64,000 bases of DNA, from the NCBI RefSeq assembly GCF_024139115.2, contig NC_085140.1, positions 24,504,956 through 24,568,955 of the forward strand. Direction: 5' to 3'. A program made the translations under genes and the position numbers. Origin of the DNA: Armigeres subalbatus. Taxonomy: Eukaryota > Arthropoda > Insecta > Diptera > Culicidae. The notes under the pieces were generated by a model, which was not told where the DNA came from, made no database searches, and saw nothing but the letters and a program-made list of their open reading frames with translations. Shown in pieces: positions 10,880 through 22,599 of the stretch (positions are counted from its first letter, which is position 1; each line of letters begins with the position of its first letter).

Positions 10880-11560
10880 GAGGGCTGCTTTCAGCCGAAC
10901 TGGTAATTTGGCCGAAAAAATCGTTTAACTGCCGTTTGGTAGGAATGGTAATTTGGCCCAAAAATGTCCTTTCTGCGTTTTGGCCGAACGGCATTTTCTG
11001 TCAAATTACCTATTCGGATAAACGTCTTTTTGGCAAAATGATCAATTCAGCCGAACAACACTTTTCAAAAGAGGTTGCAGAAAGTACATTTTTGGGTCAA
11101 ATGTCTCTTTCTACAGAATGACATTTTTCATCCAAACGGCATATTCAGCCAAATAGTTAGGGTAAACAACTTTTTACAAGTCTGCCAAAATTTTCCTTTT
11201 GCCTTTGCTTTCGGCCAAACTACATTTTCGGTCAAACCAGTTTTGACCTGATAACAGTTTCCATGAAACGTTTAGTTTTGCTAAATGGTACCTGATTAGA
11301 TGTCTTTTGGCCTAAAGACCCGTATTGACTTAAAAATAGAGAGGCAACGGAATTTTGTTCAATGGTCAATAGACAAAAAGACCATTTCGCCAAACAAATA
11401 GCCATTGCTGACCATATTACCCGTTCAGTACGAGGTTCAGTCATTGAAACTTGGCTGTATTACCGTTGGACTAAATGACTTTTTCGGCCAAATAGCCCAT
11501 TCAGTAAAAAAACTATTTCTGCAAAATGGCATTTTTGGCCAACGATGGCCAAGAATTTCT
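10880..11560 (+). repeat. TTTGGCCGAA degenerate minisatellite, long block
   Basis: About 30 diverged units of the ggccgaa/gtcatttggcc type. Short continuations lie at 12085-12215 and 18310-18420, on either side of the LINE, which evidently inserted into this array. The open frames across it are not genes. Confidence 0.65.
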
Positions 11561-12325
11561 AATCGAAAATAGAAAGAATTTTCTGAAGAAATCCAAAAAC
11601 ATCATCAAAAATTCCGAGCATTTTTTCGATGTGTTTAAGTTGACTAAGCCAAACTAGAACTAGAACTAGAACTTCTCCCTGCGAAAAAATCACTTTAAAA
11701 AAGGATAAAAAAAACTAAACGTCTCATATAATATAGATTGGGGAAGTCAACCTAAAGCATCTCTTTTACCAGTCACAATTTTCTGTGTGAATTTCAAAGA
11801 ATACTCAACAGAACAATCAATAAGAACATTTCGTGGATATTCCGAATATTTTCCTATAGAAATTTGGAACAACTTCTCGTGAAAACTCTGAAGAGATTCT
11901 CATGTAAATTCCAAACAACTTTCTTTGGTAAATCCAAAGAGCTCCTCTTGGTAATACCAAAGAGTTATCGTGGAAAATCTGAAAACAATGTTCAAATAAA
12001 TATTGTGGAAAAACTGGAAATCTTTCATTAAAATTTTGAGGCGAAATTCAAAAGATTCTCCGGTTATTGCCTTGAAAATATCCAAAATGACCAATTCAGC
12101 CGAACGACACTTTCGACCGAATGTCCTTTTCGACCAAACGACTATTTCGGCCGAAGGACATATTCACGATTTTTTTAGCCGAAGGAACTGTTCGACCAAA
12201 TAACTTTAGGCTAGATATCCTAGCGAAGTCTGAAAACATAATGAGATCATATAGAAACCATATTTTGATTTTGACATCAAATTGAGTCATAATTCGTTTT
12301 CAAATATGTATAAATCATTATGATT

Positions 12326-12360
12326 CATTCCGTGCCGATAGTTCGAACGAGCCAGACGTG
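12326..12360 (+). promoter_or_regulatory. Internal LINE promoter: initiator plus DPE
   Basis: The element begins CATTC, preceded by TT. Taking the A at 12327 as +1, AGACGTG falls at 12354-12360, i.e. exactly +28 to +34, the position of the downstream promoter element in Drosophila I, Jockey and Doc-type LINEs. This independently supports 12326 as the true 5' end. Confidence 0.8.
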
Positions 12361-12669
12361 TGTGCTGTGTCTCATCGCGGATTGTGTTCGGTAGTGAAAA
12401 GGCTATTGTGTGGTGCGCTCCTACCTACGGATCCAAGGCGATCACTGTCGGCGAGTGAAGTAGCTGCTTCTGGCGACGCCAGTGAAGCAGGCTATTGTTA
12501 CTGCTGCTACCTACAGCAGCAGGGGCAGATAAGTGGCAAAACTTTTTATTGTTCTCCTTCTGTTTGATACAGAGTGGGACTGCTCAGAATTAATCGAATT
12601 AGTTTTTTTAAGTTTTTTTCTAATTTACTATTAGTTCTAAGTTAGTATAAGCAAAATTATCCTTCCACC

Positions 12670-13719
12670 TTGCGGGTGAGAATGGAGGAGGAGACTGGAG
12701 AAGGCAATGTGCCTGCTAAAAATGGAGGGCGCACTCGATTGTACCATGCGGCTTCGCCTGGGCCTTGGGTTGTTTACTTTCGGCAGAAAGTAAAAAGCCT
12801 AGATTTTCTCGGCATTAAACGAGATTTGACGCGTCGTTTTCCGAAGCTTGATTTTAGCCAGATCAACAGGAACAAACTACGCATCACCGCACCTACATAC
12901 CAGGTGGCGAATGAAATTGCTGGCGACAGGGCGTACAATGTTGAATATATGGTTTATGTCCCTTCGCGGGAGGTCGAAATTGAAGGTGTGATCAACGCAG
13001 CGAGCCTGACTTGCAAGGATGTACTTGCGGGAAAAGGCCGCCTAAAGAATGCAATGGAGTCTACCGTGGATATTCTGGACTGCAAGGAATTGCATTCAGC
13101 AGCCACGGTAGATGGAAAGAAGGTATATTCCAAGTCAGGTTCGCTTCGGGTGACGTTCGCCGGTTCGATGCTCCCAAAATATGTTGATATTGAAAACATG
13201 CTATTTCCGGTGCGTCTTTTTGTGCCAAGGGTATTTAATTGTACCAATTGCAAACAACTTGGTCACACTGCCGAGTTTTAGACAACAAACCACGTTGTGG
13301 CAAATGTTCTGAAAGGCATCGGAGGAGTCCTGCCAGCAACAGGCAACAAAATGTGCTTATTGTGGTTTGAATCCTCCCCATGGTTTGCAGGAATGCCCGG
13401 TGTACAAAAAGCGCACCCAAAAGTGAAGCGCTCGTTGGTACAGCGCTCCAAGCAGTCGTATGCGGAAATGGTTAAGTCGCAAGACACATCCGCCACAGCC
13501 ACTGCATCGACTGCTATTTCAGCCACCGTTCGTGTAAGTGATTATTATGATTCCATATCCATTGATGAATTGGACTCGGACGCAGCCGATATGGATGATC
13601 CTGCGGAGGTACACGTGCCCGAAAAGAGGAAGCAACCGTCTTCCCGGGATCGCGCCGCAAGAGAACAAAAATCATCCATAAAAGCTTGGCAAAATCTGAA
13701 GGTAATGGGGTTCATTTAA
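12670..13719 (+). pseudogene. LINE ORF1 (Gag-like, CCHC zinc knuckles), frameshifted
   Basis: The nucleic-acid-binding ORF1 protein of the I-like LINE. The first block (12670-13281, about 203 codons) ends inside the first knuckle (CTNCKQLGHTAEF then TAG at 13279-13281). The second knuckle (CGKCSERH, about 13300) is in another frame and the third (CAYCG...H...C, about 13352) in the third frame. Reading returns to the original frame by about 13420 (KVKRSLVQRSKQSYAEMVKSQ) and runs on to 13719 as a low-complexity C-terminal part. The pattern fits several small indels clustered in the knuckle region. Start could be 12670 or the Met at 12682. Confidence 0.85.
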
Positions 13720-14011
13720 AATCCTGAAGCAACCTGTCCCTACTGCTTCTTTTTGATCCTAGTTGCAGTAAGGCATTCCTGCCATTGCCAAAATCCAATG
13801 TTTCGAAGAAACATCCGGCTAGGAGAATCAACGAAAGAAAAAAAGTAATTCGCACTTCTAGTAAAAGTATTCCGTCCAAGCGAGGATTGGTCTCCTTTAA
13901 GGACCTTGTGGACCGTTTTTTGAATTTATTTAATATTCCGAATTCTTTGAAGCCTTTTTATACCAACAGTGGAAAGTTATCTGAAGCAATTGACTGTTTC
14001 ATGGCCACTTC

Positions 14012-17000
14012 TTGCAGGAATTGTATCTTTCGATGGATAATACGGCCAATACCCAAGATACAATCACTGTGCTGCAGTGGAACTGTCATAGTCTGAAAAA
14101 TAAATTAGACGTGTTCAAGTTTTTGATTCGCAATTCCGATTGCGATATATTTGCACTCTGTGAAACATGGCTTTCTTCTGAAGATGAAATCAACTTCCAC
14201 GATTTTAACATTATTCGCCAAGATCGGGATGATCATTATGGTGGCGTTCTTTTGGGGATCAAAAAATGCTACTCCTTCTACAGAATTCCCATTCCGACTG
14301 TTCCCGGCTTAGAAATCGTCGCATGCCAAGTAAATGTGAAGAATAAAGATCTTTGCATAGCTTCAGTGTACATTCCTCCAAATGCCTCTATTAATCGTCG
14401 ACATTTTTGGAGCGCAGTCTCCCTCCTATCATCTCCAGTATTGATATTGGGTGATATGAACGCACATGGTATTGGATGGGGCGAAACGTATGACGATTAT
14501 AGAGCGCCTATTTTCTATGATTTGTGTGACGATTTCAATTTGAATATTTTGAACACTGGTGAAGTAACTCGAATAGGACCAAATGGTCAACAAAGCCGTA
14601 TTGATCTGTCTTTATGTTCAAATTCACTATCATTAGATTGCACGTGGAAGGTAATTCAAGATCCCCATGGTAGTGACCATATGCCGATAGTCACCACAAT
14701 TAAGAGTGGCTATCAACAATCTGAGCCAGTTAATGTTCCTTTCGATCTCACGAAGAACATTGACTGGCAAAAATTTGCATCGGCGGTAAAAATTGGTATT
14801 GACTCAACTGATACTCTTCCACCTTTGGATGAATATCGATTCCTTATTGAGTTGATTCAAAAAGCGCACTAGAAGCTCAGAAACGACGCGTTCCAAGTAC
14901 ATCTGTCATCAGAAGACCAGCCACTCCTGGATGGGATGATGAATGTACTAAGTTGTATTCTGAGAAATCTGATGCCTTCAAGGCCTTCCGTAAACACGGA
15001 AGGTCAGAGCTTTGAAGAGTATTTGAGGCTCGAAAGAAAACTCAAAATCTTCTCAAGGCAAAAAACGTAGCTACTGGCGACGTTTTGTCGAGGGACTATC
15101 ACGAGAAACCTCAATGACAACACTTTGGAAAACGGCTCGCAACATGCGGAACCGCATTTCCACCAATGAGAGTGAAGAATACTCCAATCGATGGATATTC
15201 AACTTCGCAAAAAGGTCTGCCCAGATTCCGTACCAGCAGAACTGCTATTTCGAGAATCAGTCACTGATCCCGGTTCTTTGGGTGGACCATTCACAATGCT
15301 GGAACTTTCTATGTCTCTTCTTTCATCGAATAACTCTGCTCCGGGATGCGATAACATCAAATTCAATCTTCTTAAAACCTCCCAGATATCGCAAAAGACG
15401 ATTACTTGACCTGTACAACTGCTTCATGGAGTACAACATTGTGCCACCTGAATGGCGACAGGTCAAAGTAATAGCTATTCAAAAGCCTGGGAAACCAGCG
15501 TCTAATCACAATTCATACCGACCGATTGCCATGCTATCATGCATGAGAAAATTATTGGAGAAAATGATCCTTTCAAGAGTCGACCATTGGGTCGAAGAAA
15601 ATGCATTGCTTTCAAATACTCAGTTTGGATTTCGAAAAGGGAAAGGAACAAACGATTGTCTAGCGTTGCTTTCTTCAGATATACAACTGGCCTTTGCGCA
15701 CAAGGAGCAATTGGCTTCAGTATTCTTGGATATTAAGGGCGCTTTTGATTCAGTTTCCATAGAAGTACTGTCAGACAATCTGCACAGTAGTGGATTACCC
15801 GTTATTTTGAACAATTTCTTGTATAATTTGTTGTCAGAAAAACAAATGAACTTTACACTCGGCACTCTGACAACTTCCAGAAATAGCTACATGGGCCTTC
15901 CCCAAGGATCATGTTTAAGTCCCTTGCTTTATAATTTCTATGTTAAAGATATTGACAGTTGTTTGGAAGGACAATGCACGCTCAGACAACTTGCAGATGA
16001 TGCCGTGGTCTCTCTAAGAGGTCCATGTGCAGCTGTCTTGCAAGGACCATTGCAAAGTACCCTGGATAATCTGACTGTTTGGGCCAGACATCTAGGGATC
16101 GAGTTTTCACCGCAAAAAACTCAGTTGGTTGTGTTTACTAGGAAGCGGTACCCAGCTCAACTGAAACTAAAACTGTTGAATGATGACATCAACCAATCTT
16201 TATCTTCTAAATACCTTGGGGTCGTGTTTGATTCCAAATGTACCTGGAAACTCCACATTGAGTATTTGATACAAAAATGCCGGAAAAGGATCAATTTTCT
16301 ACGTTCTATCTCCGGAACATGGTGGGTGCTCACCCGGAAGACCTCATCAAACTCTATAGAACGACTATTCTCTCTGTTTTAGAGTATGGCTCCTTCTGCT
16401 TCCTCTCAGCAGCTGATTGCCACCTGATCAAATTGGAACGAATTCAGTATCGTTGTTTGCGTATTGCCCTTGGCTGCATGCATTCAACGCATAACATGAG
16501 CCTGGAGGTGCTTGCTGGAGTCACTCCTTTAAAGCACCGTTACTGGGAGCTCTCACTTAGAATACTCATCAAATGTGGAACAAGTAACAAACTTGTTCTA
16601 GATAACTTCGATATTATGCTTGAACTAACTTGTCGTTCAAGATTCCTGAGAGTTTATCTCAACTACATATTGTCAGATCTTTGTCTTCCGTGTTATAATC
16701 CCCCTCGAGTTCACTTCACCAACGACAGTTCCTCAATTGTATACGATCTGACCATGAAACATGCTATTCAAGGAATACCAGATCATCTTCGACAAATATC
16801 TATTCCTCACTTTTTCTGAAAAATATGAACATGTCAATTGCAACAACAGATATTTCACTGATGGTTCTCGCATCAACGGATCCACTGGCTTCGGTGTCTT
16901 CAATGTAAATTCAACCACCTTCCGAAAACTTCAGGAACCGTGTTCGGTTTATGTTGCTGAGCTGGCAGCAATTAACTTCGCTTTGGGGATAATTTCCAAT

Positions 17001-17699
17001 CAGCCCGTAGACCATTATTTCATCTTCTCGGATAGTCTTAGTTCTATCGAGGCACTCCGGTCGATGAAACCTGTTAAGCACGCATCTTACTTTCTTTCAA
17101 ACATAAGAGAGCAGATGCGTGTTTTGGTCGAAAGATCATTCAAGATTACCTTTGTTTGGGTCCCATCTCACTGCTTAATCTACGGCAATGAGAAGGCAGA
17201 CTCGCTTGCAAAGGTGGGCGCACAGGAAGGTGAGGTTTATGATAGACAATTCTCGAGCAACGAGTTTTTCCCATTAGTCCGTCAGAGTACTCTTCAAAGT
17301 TGGCAAAAGAATTGGACACACAATGAACTCGGACGGTGGCTATTTTCCATAGTTCCAAAAGTTTCTGGGCGAGCGTGGTTCAGAGGTGAGGACTTAAGTC
17401 GAGGCTTCATTCGCGTGATGTCGAGACTTATGTCCAATCACTATTCACTAAACGCACATCTGTACAGAATAAACCTTGTCGATAGCAACTTATGTAGGTG
17501 CGGAGCCGGTTATGATGACATCGATCACGTAGTTTGGTCCTGCTCGGAAAATGACGCCTCCAGAGAGCAATTATTGGATACCCTTGTGGCCCGAGGTAAA
17601 CAACCCTTCAGGGAAGTTCGCGGTGTTTTGGGAGATCGTGATGTTGTCTATATGCAGGCCATTTATAGTTTTCTTTGTGCTTCTGACATCAAAATCTAA
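14012..17699 (+). pseudogene. LINE ORF2: endonuclease, reverse transcriptase, RNase H; frameshifted
   Basis: The replication protein of the LINE. The AP-endonuclease domain (14063-14700) shows LQWNCHS, CETWLSS, LGDMNAHG and SDHMPIV. It breaks near 14872 and a TGA follows about 140 bases on. Between about 15190 and 15410 two frames alternate (SAPGCDNIKFNLLK in one). The RT core (15400-16100) has YRPIAML, the motif A LDIKGAFDSVS, motif B GLPQGSCLSPLLYN, and motif C LADD in place of the usual YADD; both catalytic Asp remain. Further frame changes lie near 16320 and 16800. RNase H (16850-17230) shows YFTDGS, AELAAINFAL, FSDSLSS and GNEKADSLAK, the expected acidic residues. A C-terminal CxC...H...C knuckle (about 17495-17545) follows, and the stop is at 17697-17699. 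At least five disruptions; not functional. Confidence 0.88.
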
Positions 17700-18069
17700 C
17701 ATTTTGTTTTTTTTTCTTTCTTTCTTTAAAGTTTTTTTTTGTTCTGTCTCTGCCTTTTTGTTCCGTAGAGCTCCATAGCTCTTGCCATCCGGAAGATGCT
17801 CCCAGTCGAACCATTCCTCGAGCACGACGACACGCCACATCGTCACTGACGCCAAATGCCCGGATGAGAAGCTGAAATTTCCTGATCCCAAATCCTAAGC
17901 CCCGTCCATCCTTAAACATTGTAAACTAACCTCGAGTCACCACGAGTACGCTGGCTTCTACCCCTCTTACTAACCGTATAATAAAATGATATTGATTGTA
18001 TATATCACAAAGAACAATGGCTCCGTAAAGTGTTATACACGCCTGAGCCTACCAAATAAACGAAATTGG
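17700..18069 (+). other. LINE 3' UTR
   Basis: Non-coding tail between the ORF2 stop and poly(A). It ends gagcctaccaaataaacgaa, the same word that begins the truncated copy at 41632. An AATAAA-like aataaac sits about 15 bases before the A-run. Confidence 0.75.
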
Positions 18070-18739
18070 AAAAAAAAAAAAAAAAAAATCATTATGATTG
18101 ATTGCATCTTTTGATCTCATTTTGCTGTAGATTACTAAATTGAATGATATGACATTTCGATTTTCTCTCATCGACAGCAGGAATAGTTTATGATTGAATG
18201 TCACAGTAAGATATTTCTGCTATTACGTTTTGTTATTTTAACCGTTAAAACGACCAAAAAGATATCAAATTAAGTAAACATAATCGATGATTTCACAAAA
18301 TTTAAAAAAAAAGTTATCGGTTTGCTCGTACCAAATAGTCTTTTCGGTTAAACGATATATTAGGCCTAACAACTTTCAGCCTTGTGGCTTTCTGCCGAAC
18401 GACTCTTTTCTGTTCAAACATTCAATTTCAATTAGTTTTTTTTAAATTTCATCGGGAACACCTTTGCAATTTTCACGCACAGTTTTTACGGAGAGCTTTT
18501 CAAAATTTCAACAAGATATTGTATGGCATTTTCCTGGAAATAAATAGTATCTTCACGAAAAATTCTCTGGAGTATCAACGTGATGTTGTAGAGATCTATC
18601 AGGAAATTATATGGAAATTGCACTGAATTTTTGGAGTTTCCACTGAAAATTTGAATCGGCGTGGAAAAATGTCGGCGGCGGCGGCGTGCCAAAAACTGTC
18701 GGCGGCGGCGGCGTGGCGCGGCGGCGCACACCTCTACTC

Positions 18740-19960
18740 GTGACTTTCAAACTTCGTGTATTTTGTACATACTGGTATAGAGCAAAATTGAATCATTTGC
18801 CAGCGGAAAAGTATAACTTTTAGATAAGCGGATGTTATTAATGTTTTATTGATTGTAACTACCAATGCTGAATGATTGTAAAACTTTGTCTCAAATATGG
18901 AGTCTGTTATACAATTGTCTTAAACTAGTAACACTTTCAAATTCCAGGCAGCAACCAAAACGCACCATTTTTTTTAAATCCCTTGCTTGAAAAGTTTAAA
19001 TAAATCAAACTTTATTTAAAAAATGGCGAATTTTCGTTGTCAGACAGCACTAATCGATTAACATCACGTGCTACACGACAATATGTTCCATTTAATTATT
19101 TATAAACATCACTAGATGCCCCTGCAGTCTGTTGAATAAATAACACAAATGAACAACTAAACTTACGCAATTGACTTCAAAGCAATTCAATCAATCAGAT
19201 CATTTTCCATATGAAAACGAGTGTTCTGAAAATGAATTTATTCGGGATTCGGTGAATGTGTTAAAAATATATTACTTTGTACTTTATGATCAATGAAGAA
19301 ATAGAATGCACGTAAAGCTGCAGAAGAATGCGCAGCAAACTTTATTGTGTTTTTATAGCGGCTAACCCAAACTTTTGACCTCGAGTGTAGCTCATACATA
19401 CAGTTACTGTGTCGCGTCTACCACATATCGTGTTTTTTCAATTACATAATCTCTGATTGTCACACAAAGCAGCAATAAACAGTGCACCTGGTTTTAAGTT
19501 TATAATAGCTCTTATAGGATTACCTTTTAAGGGTTGATGTGCTTATAGTAACGAATAGAGGCAAATAGTTTCAATTAGTCAATCATCTATGTCCGATAAG
19601 CCAAACCAGACTATAATGCACATAATAAAAGGATGTAAATCAACATCAATTTCATTTACGCAATATACGTAGAATAACATTAAAAGTGCATACGTAGAAT
19701 TTGTGGTAAATCGGACAATCTGTTCTGTAAGTACTTTATGTCCTTCATTATTTTATTAATTAATTTAATTTAACTTATTCTGATCAAGTTCTGAATTGCA
19801 GAAAAATGCCGGAAACCCATTTAGAATACCTGTCTAGAAGACAAGTTGAAGCTTTCTAGAACAGGATGACATTTACATTGTTCACAACCTGTCTTCTCAT
19901 CTTCATGAGACACTGCTATCAAATGTGTACGTGCACAGCACACATTGCACCAAATACAGT
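18740..19960. other. Host non-coding DNA left of SDR-A, no feature seen
   Basis: AT-rich, apparently single-copy, without terminal repeats. If SDR-A is intact this is the start of its long intron. I looked here for a downstream exon beginning with the family's HPG motif and found none. Confidence 0.5.
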
Positions 19961-19966
19961 ACTCAC

Positions 19967-20712
19967 CGCGTACGCTGTCACTCCAGTTCCCTCCAATCGT
20001 TTCGCCAACTCACGAGTAAATAACACATTGGCTAACTTGCTCTGGCAGTATGCCATAACTTGGTTGTACGACTGCTCGCTATTCAAATCACGCTTGTTTA
20101 TCGTTCCGTATCGATGCGCCAGGCTGGACAGATTCACCACCCGAGAAGGAGCGGACGCCTTCAACCGGTCCAACAGTAAATTCGTCAGCAGAAAGTGTCC
20201 CAAATGATTCACGCCCAATTGCTGCTCGAACCCATCTTTGGTCAACGCTTTCGGGCACGCCATCACACCGGCATTGTTAATCAGTATATCCAAACGTGGC
20301 TCTTCCTGGAGGAACTTTGTGGCAAACGTCCTCACCGATTCCAGCGAAGACAGGTCCAACTCGCGCACATGAATATCGCTTTTACCGGTTTCTGCTATCA
20401 GTTCCTCCCGGGCCTGATTAGCCTTCTCCAATGACCGGCATGCTATGTAAACCTTCCCGCCACGCTTGAGCAACTCCTTAGCGGTTTCTTTACCGATTCC
20501 AGTGTTGGCCCCGGTTATCAAAATCACCTTACCATCGCAACGCGTTCCCTTCCTAAACTGGCCTCCCTCGATGAATAATCTGCAAAAACCGAAAATGACC
20601 TCGAACTTGAACCAGCAACCGAAATTTCGACACCACCAACTCATTACCTCAACAATTTGAACCCAACGAATGCAATCGCGGAATACGCCGCGATGTGGAC
20701 GATCGGAATCAT
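19967..20712 (-). CDS. SDR-A: retinol dehydrogenase 11-14-like short-chain dehydrogenase, 5' two exons
   Basis: NAD(P)-dependent oxidoreductase of the membrane-anchored RDH11-14 group, which interconvert retinol/retinal or similar alcohols at ER or mitochondrial membranes; the actual substrate cannot be read. Exon 1 is 20648-20712 and exon 2 is 19967-20579; the 68-nt intron has gtaatg...gcag borders. The ATG at 20712 gives a 22-residue hydrophobic N-terminal anchor ([20 protein letters not shown]), more fitting than the longer unspliced frame. Visible in 226 residues: TGANTGIG (44-51, cofactor), NNAG (123-126), Ser173-Ser174, and YCQSK with Tyr199 and Lys203. Exon 2 ends at a good donor (GCG|gtgagt, 19966). 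Family members are 300-330 residues, so about 95 C-terminal residues, starting with the HPG segment, are missing and probably lie left of the window. Tandem paralogue of SDR-B. Confidence 0.85.
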
Positions 20713-21480
20713 GTTTCCTACTGACTAAATAATACTCTAAATGGATGGTACGATGCAAGAAAACCAAACTCGAAGCCGGCAAAGCGCAGTTAAAAACTAA
20801 ACAGTGCGTTTCTTTTCGGTTGACCAGCCGGCTTGATTGCTCGTTGACGACCGCGTGGTTCGGAATGCCGGCAAGCAATGCGAGATACTATTTCACTAAT
20901 TCCAACGTAAATGTAATTTGCTGGCGCTCGGCGGAAAAAAAGGAAGCCACTGCTCCGGTCGAATACTAATGGACGGATGAACCCGCTGGCGCTGAGAGCA
21001 GTTACTGTTGTGGCTGGCCGCGCTTTCTGCGCTGTGATGTAAACTACGTTGAGTTGCAAATGTTGCTTTTCATTTCGTCAGACGGCGCGGAGATAAGATT
21101 GTAAATAAACACGTACCGGTGAAGGAAGGATTGTGTGAGTGGAATCTTCTTGTAAGCTTGGATGAATCAGTTCTATATATGTAATCCGATGGGCTACCGT
21201 AACAATAATTTTAATAGAGGCTTAGGGTGAACGATTCAATAGTGAAGGGACCCATCGTTTAGCAATATTATTTTGTTATGTTCAGTTCAAAGATGTCTCG
21301 TTTTACTTACCCTCGCACTAGGACAATTTTTGTGGATTATTTGAATAACATGTTATTCAGTACGGAGCGCGAACAAACAGAGTATTTGGTGAATTTTATT
21401 TATTTAGTTTACATCTAATCAGATATCACTGAATTTAGTTAATTTTATACTAATAGTTGTCATGTTGTTAGTTTGGGACC
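20713..21480. other. Upstream region of SDR-A
   Basis: GC-richer, non-repetitive sequence immediately upstream of the minus-strand ATG; it must contain the 5' UTR and promoter. A TCAGT initiator-like word lies only about 10 nt before the ATG (20719-20723); no TATA box is convincing, so no start site is called. Confidence 0.4.
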
Positions 21481-21570
21481 TTCTTTAGCCTAGCAGTGGA
21501 ATGCGCGGCTATATGCTGAAGGTGCCGGGTTCGATTCTGAACATTTTTCGAGTTAAAAAAATCCAATTGT
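21481..21570 (+). repeat. tRNA-like SINE head
   Basis: tagcctagcagtggaatgcg resembles an A box and gccgggttcgattctg a B box, about 35 bases apart. No acceptor stem, so it is a tRNA-derived SINE. Confidence 0.5.
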
Positions 21571-21601
21571 CTGAGTATAATGGTATCATTGTGTTAGCTT
21601 C

Positions 21602-21755
21602 TAGAGCTTTCGGACTGTGTACGTTGATGTTGAAGAGCAAATCCCATGAATCCATCCATTGGTTCCCTGTGCAATTACGATTGTTCTGTTCAATCATGCA
21701 GTAGCAACCACGAAATACACGGTCATCATGCTCTTACTCATGCTCATCATAAGGA
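21602..21755 (+). mobile_element. 5'-truncated retroposon tail with 18-bp TSD
   Basis: The 154-bp segment is flanked by the perfect 18-base repeat tatcattgtgttagcttc (21584-21601, 21756-21773). It contains ttggttccctgtgcaa and ends in tcatgctc-type short repeats. The same 3' word ends the SINE at 31246-31873, so both used the same LINE tail or belong to one family. Confidence 0.75.
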
Positions 21756-21789
21756 TATCATTGTGTTAGCTTCATGATATATAGAAATG

Positions 21790-21930
21790 GCATGCAAAAA
21801 TGGAAAATCTTGGAGAAAAAGTGAAAAGTGAGTTTTCAGCGAAGTGAGTAGTGAGAAGCAATAAATGAGATGTTTGAAGTGATGATTGGGTAACGATAGG
21901 TGAGAAATGAGAAGTGAGATATGTGAAGGA
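21790..21930 (+). repeat. GTGAGAA-type low-complexity array
   Basis: Same gaagtgagtagtgagaa words as 4060-4550 and 43440-43650. The stretch 21930-22560 beyond it holds only the shared retroposon word at 22040-22100. Confidence 0.6.
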
Positions 21931-22599
21931 TCTCAAGTTGGCTTTGCGAGCATAGGCGTAGGATTTCCAATCCACAAGATGGCAAGATTGGTTATCGGTC
22001 CGGTCTAGGATGTTTGCGGGTGGGAAACATTCTGGACTCCCTGGGCATAATATATCCATTGTACCTTCAACACAAGATATGAACATATGAACATATTGCA
22101 AATTTTGCGCCGTGTTCGACTCCCATGCAAAAAATATTGTCCCACCAAAATATGTTCCCACCAGTTTCTCCATATATGGATGACGTCTCCACTGCAAGAA
22201 ATAGCTGTTTGGGGCGTGAGATAAGGTGCAAGAATGATGTTTTGGATTGTGCTTTCGCTAATTTCTATACAATTGGACGTGTGAGCATTTGTTTTGGTAC
22301 TTCGACAAATTTGCACGGTAGTCTATTCTTCGGTGAGAAAAGCAATATGAGCATATGAACAAAAACGGAGAGCCGCCAACATATCAATCAAAGCAATCGT
22401 GGTACTTCGCCAGTGGTCGAAGACATGCGGTCAACCATCAGAGTGACAGTTTTCCAGCAGGCTTCTGCTCTCCTAGCAGCTTGATAATCTCCACAATTCC
22501 CATCAGCATTTGGGAACGACTGTCATCAGAATCCGAGAAGCATTTTCAGTGTAATCACTGAAGAATTCTTTTCAGAATCATCGAAGTATTCCAACCGGA

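Larger units (their letters stand above)
12326..18085 (+). mobile_element. Full-length, inactivated I-like non-LTR retrotransposon
   Basis: Order: 5' UTR with internal promoter, ORF1 (zinc knuckles), ORF2 (endonuclease, reverse transcriptase, RNase H), 3' UTR and a poly(A) run at 18070-18088. The element is flanked by the 14-base direct repeat aaatcattatgatt at 12312-12325 and 18086-18099; the first three A may instead belong to the tail. RNase H downstream of the RT places it with the I superfamily (I/MosquI or Loner-like); the exact clade needs a tree. Both ORFs carry frameshifts and stops, so it is not autonomous. Its 3' terminal word reappears in the 34-bp stub at 41632. Confidence 0.9.
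8189..18735. mobile_element. Composite bounded by TAGAGGTGTGCGCCG-type inverted ends
   Basis: Left end agaggtgtgcgccg (8189-8202) and right end cggcgcacacctct (18722-18735) are perfect 14-base inverted copies. Each is followed inward by a GGC-rich block (8205-8285; 18655-18725), then AATTTTC-type minisatellite, then TTTGGCCGAA minisatellite, so the layers are mirror-symmetric. The interior also received a solo LTR and a LINE. The end pattern YARNG fits hAT, and a compact relative at 31946-32874 has near-matching 8-bp flanks. No matching duplication is visible here, so the two ends could belong to separate insertions. Confidence 0.45.
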
